From contig JAOSJL010000001.1 of assembly GCA_027494115.1 (NCBI GenBank), positions 1,823,926 to 1,887,925 of the forward strand: a DNA stretch of 64,000 nt, read 5' to 3'. The position numbers were made by a program, and so were the translations under genes. This DNA is from Acidimicrobiia bacterium. Lineage in GTDB: Bacteria > Actinomycetota > Acidimicrobiia > IMCC26256 > JAOSJL01. This document shows, in pieces, positions 27,819-39,500 of this stretch. Under the pieces are notes generated by a model. That model was not told where the DNA came from and did not search any database. It saw only the letters and a program-made list of their open reading frames with translations. The first letter of the stretch is position 1. Each line of letters opens with the position of its first letter.

Positions 27819-27848
27819 ATGACAGCGGTGTAGTTACACTGCTGTCAT
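27819..27848 (+). promoter_or_regulatory. 30-bp near-perfect palindrome over the recO start
   Basis: Left arm ATGACAGCGGTGTA (27819-27832), spacer GT, right arm TACACTGCTGTCAT (27835-27848): 14-bp arms with one mismatch. The right arm includes the first two bases of the recO ATG. An A6 run sits just upstream. The size and symmetry suggest a dimeric repressor operator (TetR-like); an mRNA hairpin sequestering the recO start is an alternative. I cannot name the regulator. Confidence 0.6.
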
Positions 27849-28569
27849 GCTTTACCGGGATCAGGGGGTGGTGCTGCGCACGGTCAAGCTCGGCGAGACC
27901 GACCGGATCGTGACGGTCTTCACCCAGGGCCACGGCAAGGTCCGTGCCGTGGCCAAGGGCGTGCGTCGGCCGGGTAGCCGCTTCGGTGCCGCCCTCGAGC
28001 CGATGAGCCACGTCGCGATCCAGTGCTATGAGGGTCGCAATCTCGACGTGGTCACCCAGGCGGAGACCCTCGACGTGTTCAAGGAGCTCTGGGGCGGCTA
28101 CCGCGCCTTCACCCGGGCGGTTCCCATGCTCGAGGCGACCGACCATCTCACCGAGGAACGTGAACCCGACATCCCGCTCTACCGGATGTTGGTGGGTGCA
28201 CTACGGACACTGGGCGAGACCGCCTCTCCGGTGGTGGCGCCCGCATTCTTCTGGAAGCTTCTCGCACTCGAGGGCTTTCACCCGATGCTCGACGCCTGTG
28301 TCCACTGCGGCGACGAGCAGGGTCCGTTCAGCCGTTTCGATCTCGGTGCCGGGGGTGTCTGCTGCGACGGATGCGGTTCGCTCGCCGGTACGAGGGTGTC
28401 TCCCGACACCCTCGTACTGCTGGAACGGATCCTCGGTGGGGGACTGCGCGGCGCTCTCGACGAGCCCGAAGGCCCTGCGCTTGCGGAGTTGGAGCGCCTC
28501 GGTGTGGCCAGCCTCGAGTATCACCTCGAGCGGCGCCTGCGCAGCGCCACCCTTCTCCGCGTCGGCTGA
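27847..28569 (+). CDS. recO: DNA repair protein RecO
   Basis: 240 residues. The N-terminal OB fold begins 'LYRDQGVVLRTVKLGETDRI' and contains 'KVRAVAKGVRRPGSRFGAAL'. The helical C-terminal domain has a zinc site, CVHC (with 'DACVHCGDEQGP') paired with CCDGC ('GVCCDGCGSLAG'). RecO loads RecA with RecR and anneals SSB-coated strands. Its start codon is inside the palindrome described separately, which is unusual for this gene. Confidence 0.94.
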   Translation: MLYRDQGVVLRTVKLGETDRIVTVFTQGHGKVRAVAKGVRRPGSRFGAALEPMSHVAIQCYEGRNLDVVTQAETLDVFKELWGGYRAFTRAVPMLEATDHLTEEREPDIPLYRMLVGALRTLGETASPVVAPAFFWKLLALEGFHPMLDACVHCGDEQGPFSRFDLGAGGVCCDGCGSLAGTRVSPDTLVLLERILGGGLRGALDEPEGPALAELERLGVASLEYHLERRLRSATLLRVG

Positions 28570-28604
28570 CCCCAAAGGGAACGCAACAACTACCCTGACC
28601 GGCC

Positions 28605-29960
28605 ATGTCCCGTGACGCCGAACACCCGGATTCTTCTCACCCCGGTCACGCCCACCCCGATGCGATGGACCGTATCGTCAACCTCGCCAAGCGGCGCGGG
28701 CTCGTTTTCCCGTCCAGCGAGATCTACGGGGGCTTCCGTAGCACGTGGGACTACGGGCCGCTCGGTGTCCTGCTGAAGCGCAACGTCAAGGACGCGTGGT
28801 GGCGCTCCATGGTGCAGTTGCGCGACGACGTGGTCGGCATCGATTCCTCGATCCTGATGGCGCCTCGAGTGTGGGAGGCCAGTGGTCACCTCGCCACCTT
28901 CACCGATCCGCTGGTCGACTGCCGCAACTGCAAGGAGCGATTCCGCGAGGACGATCTTCCCGACAGCGGTGCGTGTCCGAACTGCGGAGAGCGTGATGCT
29001 TTCACCGAGGCCCGGCAGTTCAACCTCATGTTCAAGACGTTTGTCGGTCCCATCGAGGACGACGCGAACGCGGCGTATCTCCGACCCGAGACCGCACAGG
29101 GGATCTTCGTCAACTTCAAGAACGTGCAGACGACCACCCGCAAGAAGCCGCCGTTCGGTATCGCACAGATCGGCAAGTCGTTCCGAAACGAGATCACGCC
29201 GGGCAACTTCATCTTCCGCACGCGTGAGTTCGAGCAGATGGAGATGGAGTACTTCGTCCCGCCCGAGGAGAGCGATCGCTGGTTCGAGTACTGGTGCGCT
29301 GAGCGCCACCGTTGGTACACGGACCTCGGAATCCCCGAGGCGCGTCTGAGGCTGCGGGCCCACGAGACCGACGAGCTCTCGCACTACTCCACGGGCACGG
29401 CCGACGTGGAGTACGAGTATCCGTGGGGTTGGGGAGAGCTGGAAGGAATCGCGAAGCGCTCCGACTACGACCTCACCCAGCACGCCGAGTTCTCCGGCGA
29501 GGACCTGAGCTATTTCGATCAGGAGAACGACCGGCGCTATCTCCCCCACGTCGTGGAGCCCGCCGCGGGGGCCGACCGAGCGACGCTTGCGTTTCTCCTC
29601 GCTGCCTACACAGAAGAAGAAGTACGGGGGGAGCAACGCACCGTGTTGCGACTCCACCCAGATCTCGCGCCCACCAAGGTGGCGGTGCTGCCCCTCTCCA
29701 AGAAGGAGGAGCTTCGTCCGATTGCGCGAGAAGTCGCCGACATCGTCCGACCGCATCTCCAGCTCGACTACGACGAGGCGGGCTCCATCGGCAAGCGCTA
29801 CCGCCGCCAGGACGAGGTCGGGACACCCCTCTGCGTCACGGTCGACTTCGACAGCCTCGACGACCGTGCCGTGACCGTGCGTGACCGCGATTCCATGAAC
29901 CAGGACCGCGTTCCGATCGCGGGCCTGCTCGGCTATCTGCGCGAACAGCTCGGCGCCTGA
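28605..29960 (+). CDS. glyS: Glycyl-tRNA synthetase, dimeric (alpha2) type
   Basis: 451 residues. A class II synthetase with '[20 protein letters not shown]' near the N-terminus, a zinc-ribbon-like [16 protein letters not shown] segment, motif 2 in '[20 protein letters not shown]', '[17 protein letters not shown]', and '[20 protein letters not shown]' before the motif 3 region. The anticodon-binding domain is at the C-terminus. This is the single-chain type used by actinobacteria, not the alpha2beta2 form. Confidence 0.96.
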   Translation: MSRDAEHPDSSHPGHAHPDAMDRIVNLAKRRGLVFPSSEIYGGFRSTWDYGPLGVLLKRNVKDAWWRSMVQLRDDVVGIDSSILMAPRVWEASGHLATFTDPLVDCRNCKERFREDDLPDSGACPNCGERDAFTEARQFNLMFKTFVGPIEDDANAAYLRPETAQGIFVNFKNVQTTTRKKPPFGIAQIGKSFRNEITPGNFIFRTREFEQMEMEYFVPPEESDRWFEYWCAERHRWYTDLGIPEARLRLRAHETDELSHYSTGTADVEYEYPWGWGELEGIAKRSDYDLTQHAEFSGEDLSYFDQENDRRYLPHVVEPAAGADRATLAFLLAAYTEEEVRGEQRTVLRLHPDLAPTKVAVLPLSKKEELRPIAREVADIVRPHLQLDYDEAGSIGKRYRRQDEVGTPLCVTVDFDSLDDRAVTVRDRDSMNQDRVPIAGLLGYLREQLGA

Positions 29961-29968
29961 GCCCGCCC

Positions 29969-30316
29969 ATGGAGGAGCCGAAGCCTTCGGTCGATCCGTC
30001 CACGTTCTTCGATCTCGACCTGCGCGTCGGACGCGTCGTGGCGGTGGAGGATTTCCCGGAGGCTCGAAGACCCGCGTACAGAGTCACCGTCGACTTCGGG
30101 GCCGACCTGGGCCGCCTCGCCACCAGCGCGCAGGTGACGAACTACGAGCAGGATGAGCTTCTCGGTCGCCTGGTCGTCGGAGTCTGCAACATCGGCACGC
30201 GGCGCGTGGCGGGATTCGAGAGCCGATTCCTGGTGCTCGGCGCCGTGCGGGCGGATGGCGAGGTCCGGCTCCTCACCCCCGACGCCGACGTCGATCCCGG
30301 GACACCCGTCGCCTGA
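29969..30316 (+). CDS. csaA: CsaA-like tRNA-binding OB-fold protein
   Basis: 115 residues, 8 bp after glyS. 'FFDLDLRVGRVVAVEDFPEA' and 'QVTNYEQDELLGRLVVGVCN' match the tRNA-binding OB domain (EMAP/CsaA type). CsaA is described as an export-related chaperone that also binds tRNA. Coupling to glyS suggests a tRNA-related role, but this is inference. Confidence 0.82.
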   Translation: MEEPKPSVDPSTFFDLDLRVGRVVAVEDFPEARRPAYRVTVDFGADLGRLATSAQVTNYEQDELLGRLVVGVCNIGTRRVAGFESRFLVLGAVRADGEVRLLTPDADVDPGTPVA

Positions 30317-30389
30317 AACGTTGCGGAGGGCGGCGGGGCCTCCCGGTAGGCTCAACGGTCCACCGACATGCCCCCGGAGGATCCCCGCA

Positions 30390-33023
30390 ATGACCCCCAC
30401 GACGTTCGTGTACGCCTTCGAAGAGGGCGGCAGGGAGCAGAAGTACCTACTCGGCGGTAAAGGGGCCAATCTCGCCGAGATGACCAAGCTCGGCCTGCCC
30501 GTTCCCCCCGGCTTCACCATCTCCACGGAAGCCTGCAACGCGTACATGGCCGGCGACAACAGCATGCCCGACGGCCTCATGAACGAGGTGGTCGACGCTC
30601 TCGAGGCCCTCGAGTCGACCATGGGCAAGACCCTCGGCGACGGCGACGACCCGCTGCTCGTGTCGGTTCGTTCCGGTGCGCCCTTCTCGATGCCCGGAAT
30701 GATGGACACCGTCCTCAACCTCGGCCTGAACGACACTTCCGTACAGGGTCTCGCCAAGCAGACGGGCAATGAGCGATTCGCACAGGATTCCTACCGCCGG
30801 TTCGTGCAGATGTACGGCAAGATCGTGCTCGACGTCGACGGCGACCTCTTCGAGGAGGAGCTCGAGGACCTCGTCGAGGACCGCGGTGTGAAGAACGACT
30901 CCGACCTCTCGGCCGCAGATCTCGTCGGACTGGTCGACGTCTTCAAGCGCGTCGTGCGTGACGCCGCGGGCATGGACTTTCCGCAGGACCCGGCCGACCA
31001 GCTGCGACACGCCATCGAGGCGGTGTTCCGGTCGTGGAACTCGAAGCGCGCCTTCGACTACCGAAGGATGGAAGGTATCGCCGACGATCTGGGGACGGCG
31101 GTCAACGTCCAGTCGATGGTCTTCGGCAACAAGGGCGACGACTCGGGAACGGGTGTGGCGTTCACCCGCGACCCGGCCACCGGGGAAGCGCGCAGCTACG
31201 GCGATTTCCTGACGAACGCCCAGGGTGAAGACGTCGTCGCGGGGATCCGGATCACGGAGAACCTCGACGACCTCGGCCGGCACTTTCCCGAGGCGCACGA
31301 CCAGCTCATCGAGATGATGGCGACGCTGGAACGTCACTACCGCGACATGTGCGACATCGAGTTCACGATCGAGCAGGGACGCCTGTTCCTGCTCCAGACA
31401 CGGGTCGGCAAGCGCACAGCAGCCGCCGCGTTGCGTATGGCGGTCGAGATGGTCGACGAAGGCCTGATCGACGAGCGCGAGGCGGTCATGCGCATCCAAC
31501 CCGCCCAGCTCGATCAGCTCCTCCATCCGCAGTTCGATCCGGCGGCCGAATTCGAAGCGGTCGCCGTGGGCCTCAACGCTTCCCCGGGCGCAGCGGTCGG
31601 CAACGTCTACTTCACCGCCGACGACGCGGAATCACACGCCGAGGCGGGGGAGAAGACGATCCTCGTCCGCCCCGAGACCTCGCCCGACGACCTGCACGGG
31701 ATGATCGCGGCCGAGGGGATACTCACGTCCCGTGGAGGGCTCGTGAGCCACGCCGCCGTCGTCGCCCGCGGGATGGGCACGCCCGCCATCTGCGGCGCCG
31801 ACGCGCTGAAGATCGACACGAAGGCCGGCGAGTTCCGGGTCGGCGACACGGTCGTGAAGCAGGGTGAGGTCATCTCGATCAACGGGAGCACCGGCGACGT
31901 GGTTGTCGGAGCGGTTCCCGTGGTGACCCCTGAGCCGACCGGCCCGTTCGAAACCCTGCTCGAGTGGGCCGATGGCTACAGGCGCCTGAAGGTGCGTACG
32001 AACGCCGATCTCCCCGAAGACGCCGCGCGCGGGCGCGAGTTCGGGGCGGAGGGCATCGGTCTCTGTCGCACGGAGCACATGTTCCTGGGCGAGCGCCTGC
32101 CGCTGGTCCAGCGTTTCGTACTCGCCGAGAAAGCTGCCGACGAGCAGGCGGCCCTCGACGAACTGGCGAAGTTGCAGCGTTCCGACTTCGAGGGGATCCT
32201 CGAGGCGATGGACGGGCTTCCCGTCACCGTGCGACTCCTCGACCCGCCTCTCCACGAGTTTCTCCCCGACCTCGAGGAGCTGATCGTCGAGGAGGCCACA
32301 GGAACGCTCGACGAGGAGAAGGGCGTTCTGCTCGCGGCGGCGCGCTCATGGCACGAAGCGAATCCGATGCTCGGCACACGCGGCATTCGCCTGGGGATCA
32401 TCAAGCCGGGCCTCTACAAGATGCAGGTGCGTGCACTGCTCGAGGCCGCGGTCGCTCGCGTTCAGGCAGGCGGAGAGCCTGTCGTGGAGATCATGATCCC
32501 GCTCTCGGTCAACAAGGCCGAACTCGAGCTGATGCGCGCGTGGATCACCGAGGAGGCCGGCAAGGTCTTCGAGGCGAGGGGCATGAGTGTCGACTACCTC
32601 ACCGGCACGATGGTGGAGACACCTCGCGCCGCAGTGGTGGCGGGGGAGATCGCCGAGGTGGCGCAGTTCTTCTCGTTCGGTACGAACGACCTGACGCAGA
32701 TGGCCTTCGGCTTCTCGCGCGACGACGTGGAGGGCAGGGTCATGCCCGCCTATCTCGAGGCCGGGCTTCTGTCGGTGAGTCCGTTCGAGTCGATCGACCG
32801 CGACGGTGTCGGCGCACTCGTGGCCATGGCCGTCCGGCTCGGCCGCGAGACCCGTCCTACCCTGAAGCTCGGGATCTGTGGCGAGCATGGTGGCGATCCC
32901 GCCTCGGTGCATTTCTTTCACGAGGTCGGCCTCGACTACGTGTCGGCCTCGCCGTTCCGCGTCCCGCTGGCGCGACTCGCCGCGGCACAGGCTGCGATCG
33001 AGGAGGAAGACGCCGCCGCCTGA
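30390..33023 (+). CDS. ppdK: Pyruvate, phosphate dikinase
   Basis: 877 residues from ATG 30390, which has a GGAGG site 10 bp upstream. The ATP-grasp domain has 'GGKGANLAEMTKLGLPVPPG' and 'SGAPFSMPGMMDTVLNLG'. The phosphohistidine domain carries the catalytic His in 'TSRGGLVSHAAVVARGMGTP'. The PEP/pyruvate barrel has 'EGIGLCRTEHMF', 'FFSFGTNDLTQMAFGFSRDD' and the catalytic Cys in 'LKLGICGEHGGDP'. It interconverts pyruvate + ATP + Pi with PEP + AMP + PPi. The length matches the family. Confidence 0.96.
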   Translation: MTPTTFVYAFEEGGREQKYLLGGKGANLAEMTKLGLPVPPGFTISTEACNAYMAGDNSMPDGLMNEVVDALEALESTMGKTLGDGDDPLLVSVRSGAPFSMPGMMDTVLNLGLNDTSVQGLAKQTGNERFAQDSYRRFVQMYGKIVLDVDGDLFEEELEDLVEDRGVKNDSDLSAADLVGLVDVFKRVVRDAAGMDFPQDPADQLRHAIEAVFRSWNSKRAFDYRRMEGIADDLGTAVNVQSMVFGNKGDDSGTGVAFTRDPATGEARSYGDFLTNAQGEDVVAGIRITENLDDLGRHFPEAHDQLIEMMATLERHYRDMCDIEFTIEQGRLFLLQTRVGKRTAAAALRMAVEMVDEGLIDEREAVMRIQPAQLDQLLHPQFDPAAEFEAVAVGLNASPGAAVGNVYFTADDAESHAEAGEKTILVRPETSPDDLHGMIAAEGILTSRGGLVSHAAVVARGMGTPAICGADALKIDTKAGEFRVGDTVVKQGEVISINGSTGDVVVGAVPVVTPEPTGPFETLLEWADGYRRLKVRTNADLPEDAARGREFGAEGIGLCRTEHMFLGERLPLVQRFVLAEKAADEQAALDELAKLQRSDFEGILEAMDGLPVTVRLLDPPLHEFLPDLEELIVEEATGTLDEEKGVLLAAARSWHEANPMLGTRGIRLGIIKPGLYKMQVRALLEAAVARVQAGGEPVVEIMIPLSVNKAELELMRAWITEEAGKVFEARGMSVDYLTGTMVETPRAAVVAGEIAEVAQFFSFGTNDLTQMAFGFSRDDVEGRVMPAYLEAGLLSVSPFESIDRDGVGALVAMAVRLGRETRPTLKLGICGEHGGDPASVHFFHEVGLDYVSASPFRVPLARLAAAQAAIEEEDAAA

Positions 33024-33064
33024 TGCGTCCCTGACGCGCGCTATTCGAGCTTCAGGGACGCATC
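33022..33064 (+). terminator. Bidirectional hairpin terminator
   Basis: Perfect 13-bp inverted repeat GATGCGTCCCTGA / TCAGGGACGCATC with a 17-nt loop. It lies between the convergent ends of ppdK and the SARP-like regulator and overlaps the ppdK stop codon. No clear U-tract follows on either strand. Confidence 0.75.
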
Positions 33065-36000
33065 TCAACTGTCGGGACGGTCCAGGTTCTCCAAGGCGCT
33101 CTCTGCTTCCCGGGCGAACAGGGGAGCACCCAGCTTCGTCGAGATGTCCCGTGCCTGCGCGAGATGTCGCCGCGCAGAGTCCCGGTCACCAAACGCCCGT
33201 GCGCACTCGCCGAGCGACTGGTCCAGGGGCCCGAAGGTCCCGGCGCCGAACCAGCTCATGAGCCCCGAACAGCTCGCTAGCCGGTCGTACACGAGACGGG
33301 AGCGTGCGGCGTCATCGATCGCCGCGGCCGCGCGCCCCAGCGCGTGGAGCGCGGCAGTCTGTGTGAAGTCGTCGGGCAGCTCGGCGAAGTCGTTGTCGGC
33401 GAGCCGATCGAACGTACGGCGCACCGTTGAAGTGTCACCGGCGTCGGCCGCAATCCGCGCGGCTGCCGCGTGCCACGCCGGCACTCCTGGCTGCTCCGCG
33501 GAGAGTTCCGCGACTGTGTCGGCGAGCTCGCCCAGACGCCCCTGCTGGGCACGGACCGCGAGCAGTTCCGCTCCGTAGATGGCCATGACGCGGGACGTTG
33601 CGACGACCTCCGCGAACTCGAGGCTCGAGGTCATCTGGCGTTCTGCGGTCTCCAGGTCGCCGCGCACGTGCGCGACAGCCGCCGCCAGGTAGTGCACCGT
33701 CCACATCCGCGTCGGTTCGCGAAGCGTCTCGGTGAGCGTTGCGAGCCGATCGAACGATTCGAGAAACGCCGGATCGCCCCGCACGAGTCGGACCGACATC
33801 TGGAGCTGGTGACCTTCCCACTGCGTCGGGAGGTGATCGATCTGTTCACCGAGCCCGATCAGTTCGTCGGCGATGGTCGAGCGACGGTCGAGATCGGTGG
33901 GGCGCGCGAGGGCCAGATACGCGTACGGCAGCACGACGGCGAGCACCTCGGGATCGTTAGTCGCGCGCGCCTCGCGTTCCGCGTTCTCGAACAGCTCGCG
34001 GCAGCGTGTGGGCTGGTTGGCCAGGCTGTGAAGGAGGCTCGCCGTGGCGGCGACTTCGGCGCGCAGGCGCGGATCGGTGGCGCGTGTCAGTGCCCGGTCG
34101 GCCAGGTCGGTTGCCGTGACGTCGCTTCCCCCGGCTTCGGTGGTGAGGCCGAGCTGGCACAGAGCGAGAGCCGCGCGGGCGAGCAGATCCGGATCATCCA
34201 GGCTCTCGGCGCATCGCCCGGCCTCCACCAGCACGTCGACGTTGGCCGGGTCTCCCGCTCGTCGGAGCGCGTCCCCACGGCGGACCGCCATCTCGCAGGC
34301 GAGTCGTTCTCCTTCCGAACCGGGAAGCGTGCCGGCGGCCGTCTGCGCTCCCTCGTAGAACCTGGCAGCCTCGTCGAAGGCGAACAGGTTCATCGATGCG
34401 TCACCGGCGCGGCATGCTGCGCCGATCGCGGCGTCGGCGTCGATCGGGGCCGCCGCCAGTCGGTGCCACGCGATCTCGGTGAGGCGGCCGTCTCCACTTT
34501 CGTCCGCAGCGGCCTGCGCCGCCAGGTCGTGGAGTTCGACCCGCGCCCCCGGAGACAGCGTGTCGTACAGGGCGCGGCGCACGAGGTCGTGTGTGAACTC
34601 GACCTCATCGGTGGCGGGTCCGCTCCTGAGAATCCCCGCACTCGTGGCCTCGGCGATCTGTCGTGCAGGGCTCGTGTCCACGAGGGCCTGGAGGTCGCTG
34701 GGTCGAAACCGCGTGCCGAGCACCGATGCCGCACGGAGAAACGCGACGGTGTCGGCGGCGAGGCCCCGGACGCGGTCGAGAAGCACCTCTCGCAGGGCCT
34801 CCGGCACGTCGCGGGGAGGCGTGAATCCTCCCCGACCAGGTCCGGAGGCGAAGGCCTGGCGGTCGAGCAGTGTCGTGGTCAGCTCGCGGACGAAGAGGGG
34901 ATTGCCTCCGGTCTGCTCGTGAAGCCACTGCGCCGCGTCACTCACATCTTCGGCGATGTCTCCTCCGACGTCGACGGCGTCACCACCCAGCAAGCTGACG
35001 AGCCATCGGGCGATCGACTCCTCGGACAGACCGTCGAGCGTGATGCGCTCCATCGCATCGTCCGCGGCGTCGGACTCGGTCCATGGCGGGGAACCCGGGC
35101 CGGTGCGCCAGGTCGCGAGCAGCAGGAGCGGAGCGTCGGAGCCCACGCACCGACTCACGAGACGCCGGGTGGTGGGCGGCGCGAGCTGGAAGTCATCGAG
35201 GATGACGATGAGCGGGTGCTCCCGGGCTGCCGAGATCAGGGCGTCGGCGACGGCATCGAAGAGGCGGTAGTGGCCGGCGTCACCGACGGTGCCACCGGGC
35301 GTGTCGACCCGCGCGTCGATCCTGTCGGCGAGTCGGGGAACCACCGCCGCGAGAGAGGCGGGGTCGTGGGAGAGCCAGGACGGGAAGTCGTCGCTGTCGG
35401 CGTCGAGGAGCTCGTCGAGCGCACGCCCGAAGGGCTGCAAGGGTGTCGTGGGTGCGGCGTCACACGGACCCCACACGAGGCGCGCCCGCTCGGTGACGGA
35501 CGAACCGAACTGCCGGGCGAGGGTTGTCTTGCCGATTCCCGCCTCACCTTCGATCACGACGAAGGACGGTTGACCACTCAGAATGCGTTCGAACACCGCC
35601 CCGAGGGCGCGAGCTCGACCTCGCGCCCGACGAACTGCTCGGATCGGCGCGCGTCGGCAACTCCCGACTGCACGGGGGTTGCGAGTACGGCCGGTGTCAT
35701 CAGCATCGGATCGTCGGCGCCGATCAAGCGCTCCAGTCGGCTCAATTCGTCACCGGGCTCGATTCCGGCGCCGTTGACGAGTTGCTCACGCGCCTCGTTG
35801 TAGGTGGCGAGAGCGTCGCGTCGTCGCCCCGCGCGGTACTGGCCGAGCATCAGGAGCCACCAGCGCCGCTCCCGATACCGGTTCTCCGCGGTCAGCCGGG
35901 CGAGCAGTTCGATCGCCTCACGGATCGCTCCCTGCGCCAGCAGTGCCTCCGCCAGACCCTCTTCCGCCCCGGCATGGACCTCGCGGATGTGGCGTCGGGC

Positions 36001-36440
36001 GGCGGCCACCTGAGGGCCTTCGACGAGATCCGCGAACGGCTCGCCGTCCAGACCCGCCAGCGCGGACTCGAGCACGGCACGTCGTGTTCCGTGGTCGTGG
36101 CGGCGTTGGGCGGCGACAGCCTCGCTGATGGCGTCGGTGAGCACTTCGGTGTCGAGTTCGACGGAGGGACCGAATACGTATGCTCCATTCACGGTGTCGA
36201 CCAGTCCGTCGCCCGCTGCCCGGCGGATCCGCAGCACGTGGTTCTGCACGGCCTTGCGTGCCGTCGCCGGCGCGTCGTCGCCCCAGATCAGGTCGACGAT
36301 CTGGTTCGTGGTGGTGGGCCGGGGTGCCGCAGCGCGATCGCAGCCAGGACCTCACGTTCCTTGGGCCGCAGCGGCACCGGTGACCCGTCAGCGAGAAGCG
36401 TCGTCGACCCGAGCACGGAGAGCGAAAAATTCGGTGCCAC
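33065..36440 (-). CDS. SARP/AfsR-type regulator with BTAD, AAA and TPR domains, frame-shifted twice
   Basis: Starts at GTG 36440 behind AGGAGG (36445-36450). The N-terminal winged helix reads 'FSLSVLGSTTLLADGSPVPL' and continues after a shift near 36325 with 'NQIVDLIWGDDAPATARKAV'. The BTAD domain follows ('VELDTEVLTDAISEAVA', 'RRWWLLMLGQYRAGRRRDAL'). A second shift near 35600 leads into the ATPase: Walker A 'EGEAGIGKTTLARQF', Walker B-like 'LIVILDDFQLA', 'GGNPLFVRELTTTLL', then TPR-like helices to 33065. SARPs activate nearby gene clusters. This one is divergent from the first large surface-protein gene (138 bp apart), a natural candidate target. If the shifts are real it is a pseudogene; homopolymer-type errors are more likely. 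Confidence 0.82.
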
Positions 36441-36578
36441 GGGGCCTCCTGTGACCCAGCTGTTACCACCCAGGGTACATACTTCGCACAAGGACGACGC
36501 ACAGCGCGCGCCCGTGTGGGGCGGAACACGCCACGCCTGGCTGTGTCCACGGACAACCCGTGGGGTCGGAGGTGCTGA

Positions 36579-39500
36579 ATGAACGACGCCGGGCTCTCCT
36601 CGTCGACGAATCGCCGACACGTACCGGACAAGACCTCCCGCGGCGTCGCGCTCGCGTTGGCGGTGGTGCTGGTCGCGACCTCGTTCGTTGCAGTGGACAG
36701 CGCGTCGTCACCCGAGCCGGCCGCCGCCGAGGATCCGGTCCTCCAGCCTGCCGCTCCGCCCCCGCCTCCTCCGGCGTGTCCGGCGGGGACGGGACAGGCC
36801 GGCGACGAGCCCTTCGAGGAGGCGGTCGGCTGCGTGCTGAGCGAGCCCGGGTTCGCGAGCCCCACGGTCCAGCCGGACGTCGCCCGGGTCGGCGACGTCC
36901 TCCTGATCCGCACCGACCCGGGCGGCATGCAGCCGTGCTGGGAGGACATCGACCCGGGCGGGCTCCGGCAGCGCACAGGGGCAGAGCTCGGTGGCCAACC
37001 CTGCTGGTGGGAGGCGCGGAGCGTCTCGTTCCGCTATGTCGACGAGACGGGCGGGGAGCGGCCGTTCGCCGCGAGGGACGGTGAGGACGCACCGGGCTGC
37101 GTCCCGCCCCCGGGCCCGTTGACCCTCGAACACCAGTTGCGCGCCTGCATCCGAATCGAAGACCATCCCCCTGCTTTTCGCCACCATCGCGAGCAGTGGA
37201 TCGCGGCTCGTTCGGAGTTCGAGTACAGCCCGCTGCCGTACTCGGTTCCCCTCCAGAGCGTCTACACCGAGACACTGTTCCGGATCGACTGGCAAGACGG
37301 CCCGACCGCGGTCTGCGAGGTCCTCCCTTCCCCCACGGTGCCCGGGCTCGTCGAGTTCGACGGATCGTCGTCGCTCGACCCGGTCGGCAACGGGCTGGTC
37401 TACGAGTGGGACCTCGGTGACGGCACGACCCAGCCGCCGCCCGCGCCGCAGTTCACCAACCACACCTACACGAGGCCGGGCAGCTTCAGCGCGTCGCTGA
37501 CGGTGACCGACGGCAACTTCGAGAGCGACTCGGTCGACTGCGAACCGTACGAGGCGGAGGCTCCGCAGCTCGGCGTGGGCCTCTCGTTCCCCGATGTCGA
37601 CCTGCCGCTGTTCGCGCCCGGTGACACGGTGCCGGTGCGCATCTCGTTGAGCGCGACCGAGGGAGTCGGTGACCTGTCGAACGTCTCGTTCATCGGTGAT
37701 CCCGTCGACGTCGCGCCGGACGCGGCGTTGACCCTCGTGTCGGCTCCCGACCCCGACGACCTCCCGGGTCCCGAGGGGCTGACGCTCGCACCGGGTGCCG
37801 ACCCTGTCACCTTCGACTATGAGTTCGAGGCGACGCAACCCGGTGACTTCACGGTGCGATCCGCGGCCATCGGTACCGACGCGGCCGGCTTCGCGGCCGG
37901 TCCGGTCGAGGCCGAGCGCAACGGCCGCATCGGCGCGCTCGACGTGAGGGTGACGGCTGATCCCGACACGGTCGCCCTGGAGGAGAAGCCCGACGAGTCC
38001 GGGCCCGAGCCGAAGGACGTGAACGTGACCGTCGAGGTCACCAACCCGTTCGACACTCCGGTCGACGACGTGACCTTGCGGGTCGAGAAGCCCCAGCTCG
38101 TGACCGACGTGGTGCCGCCGCTCGGCTACGAGGCGTTCACCTACCTCGTGAGTTCCGATCCTCCCGGCCCCGACGATCCCGTGCCCGGCGATCCGGGCGA
38201 CATCGAGCTCGAGGACCCGATTCCCGCGGGTGGGACCATCACCCACGAGCTGCCGGGCCGGGCCTTGAACGCGGGCACGGTTGATCTCGGTGTCGTCGTG
38301 ACCGGATCGATCGCCCAGGACGACGGACCACCTGTCAACGTCACCGGCGGCGACACAGGACGTGTGGAGATCGGTGCCGACGTGAAGCTGTTCTTCGACG
38401 CCGAGGTCGACGAAGCGAGTGTCGGGCCCGGTCCCGGCGGGCAGGACGGGTCGTGGGTCGTCGGGGGCCAGGAGTGGCAGATCGTCGGCACGATGGAGAA
38501 CCGCACCCCCGACGAGACGATCGAGGTCAAGGTGCTACCCCTGCTGACGGGCAACGCCCACTACGCGGTGCCGATTCCGAAGTACAGCGTCCCGCCCGAC
38601 GAGGAGTGCGGCATCGGGGTGCTCCGCCAGCTCGGCCCGGGCGAGGAGATCGAGTTCGCGGCGCCGGTGCGCACGATCCTCGACGGAGGCACACGCGGGA
38701 CCGTGCGCTACGAGCCGAAGGGCGCGGTCGTCGAGGACGACGACACGAAGACGCCACTCACCGAGGAGCAGATCCTCGTCGCCACCGGCGCCGACGAGCA
38801 CACCGTCTCGGTCGACACCCGCGACCGGGTACCCGAGTCGTCAGCGGGTGAGATCGTCTGGACCTACGGCGCGGCGACACTGAACACGTTTGCCGACCTC
38901 ACCGCCGGAATGGGGCTCATGGCCAAGGAGGCCGCGACGTTTCTGCTCCAGCCGTGGAAGTGGCTGCCGGCGTTCCGCATCGCGAGCGACAAGACCGCCG
39001 AGTACGTGTACGAGGTGTACCAGCACCTCTCACCCACCGACCGCGAAGACTGGCTGAACAACTGGGCCGCCGCGCTGGCGTGGTCCACGGGCATGGCGCT
39101 GGTCGACGCACGCGCGGCTGTCGACGCGCACGTGTCGGCGTCGTTCACAGAGCTGTCGACGGCGTGGGAGACGGGAGACTACGCAGCCGTGGCGCAGTGG
39201 TGGGGCCGACAGACGGGGGCCGCACCCGATGTCGCGTTGCAGGCCCTGAGCGAGGGCTACGGCGTGTGCAAGCTCCTGGCCCGCAGCACCCCGTGGGCGC
39301 GCCGCGCCGCCGCGGCGAAGGAGGCGCAGCTGATCGCCGAGCTCGAGGCGCTCGGTCCTGCGCCCCGTGCGGCCGACATCCCGACCGGCGCGCCACTCGT
39401 CTACGAGACCCACGGCCGCAACACGTACGGCATCGACCGGGTCATGAACAACAAGGTGCAGCCGTTCGTGGACGAGTTCGGAGTCCCGATCGGTGTCCGC

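Noticed and set aside
33470..35803. 777-codon plus-strand open frame
   Set aside because: Antisense to the SARP-like regulator, whose Walker A and BTAD motifs fix the true strand.
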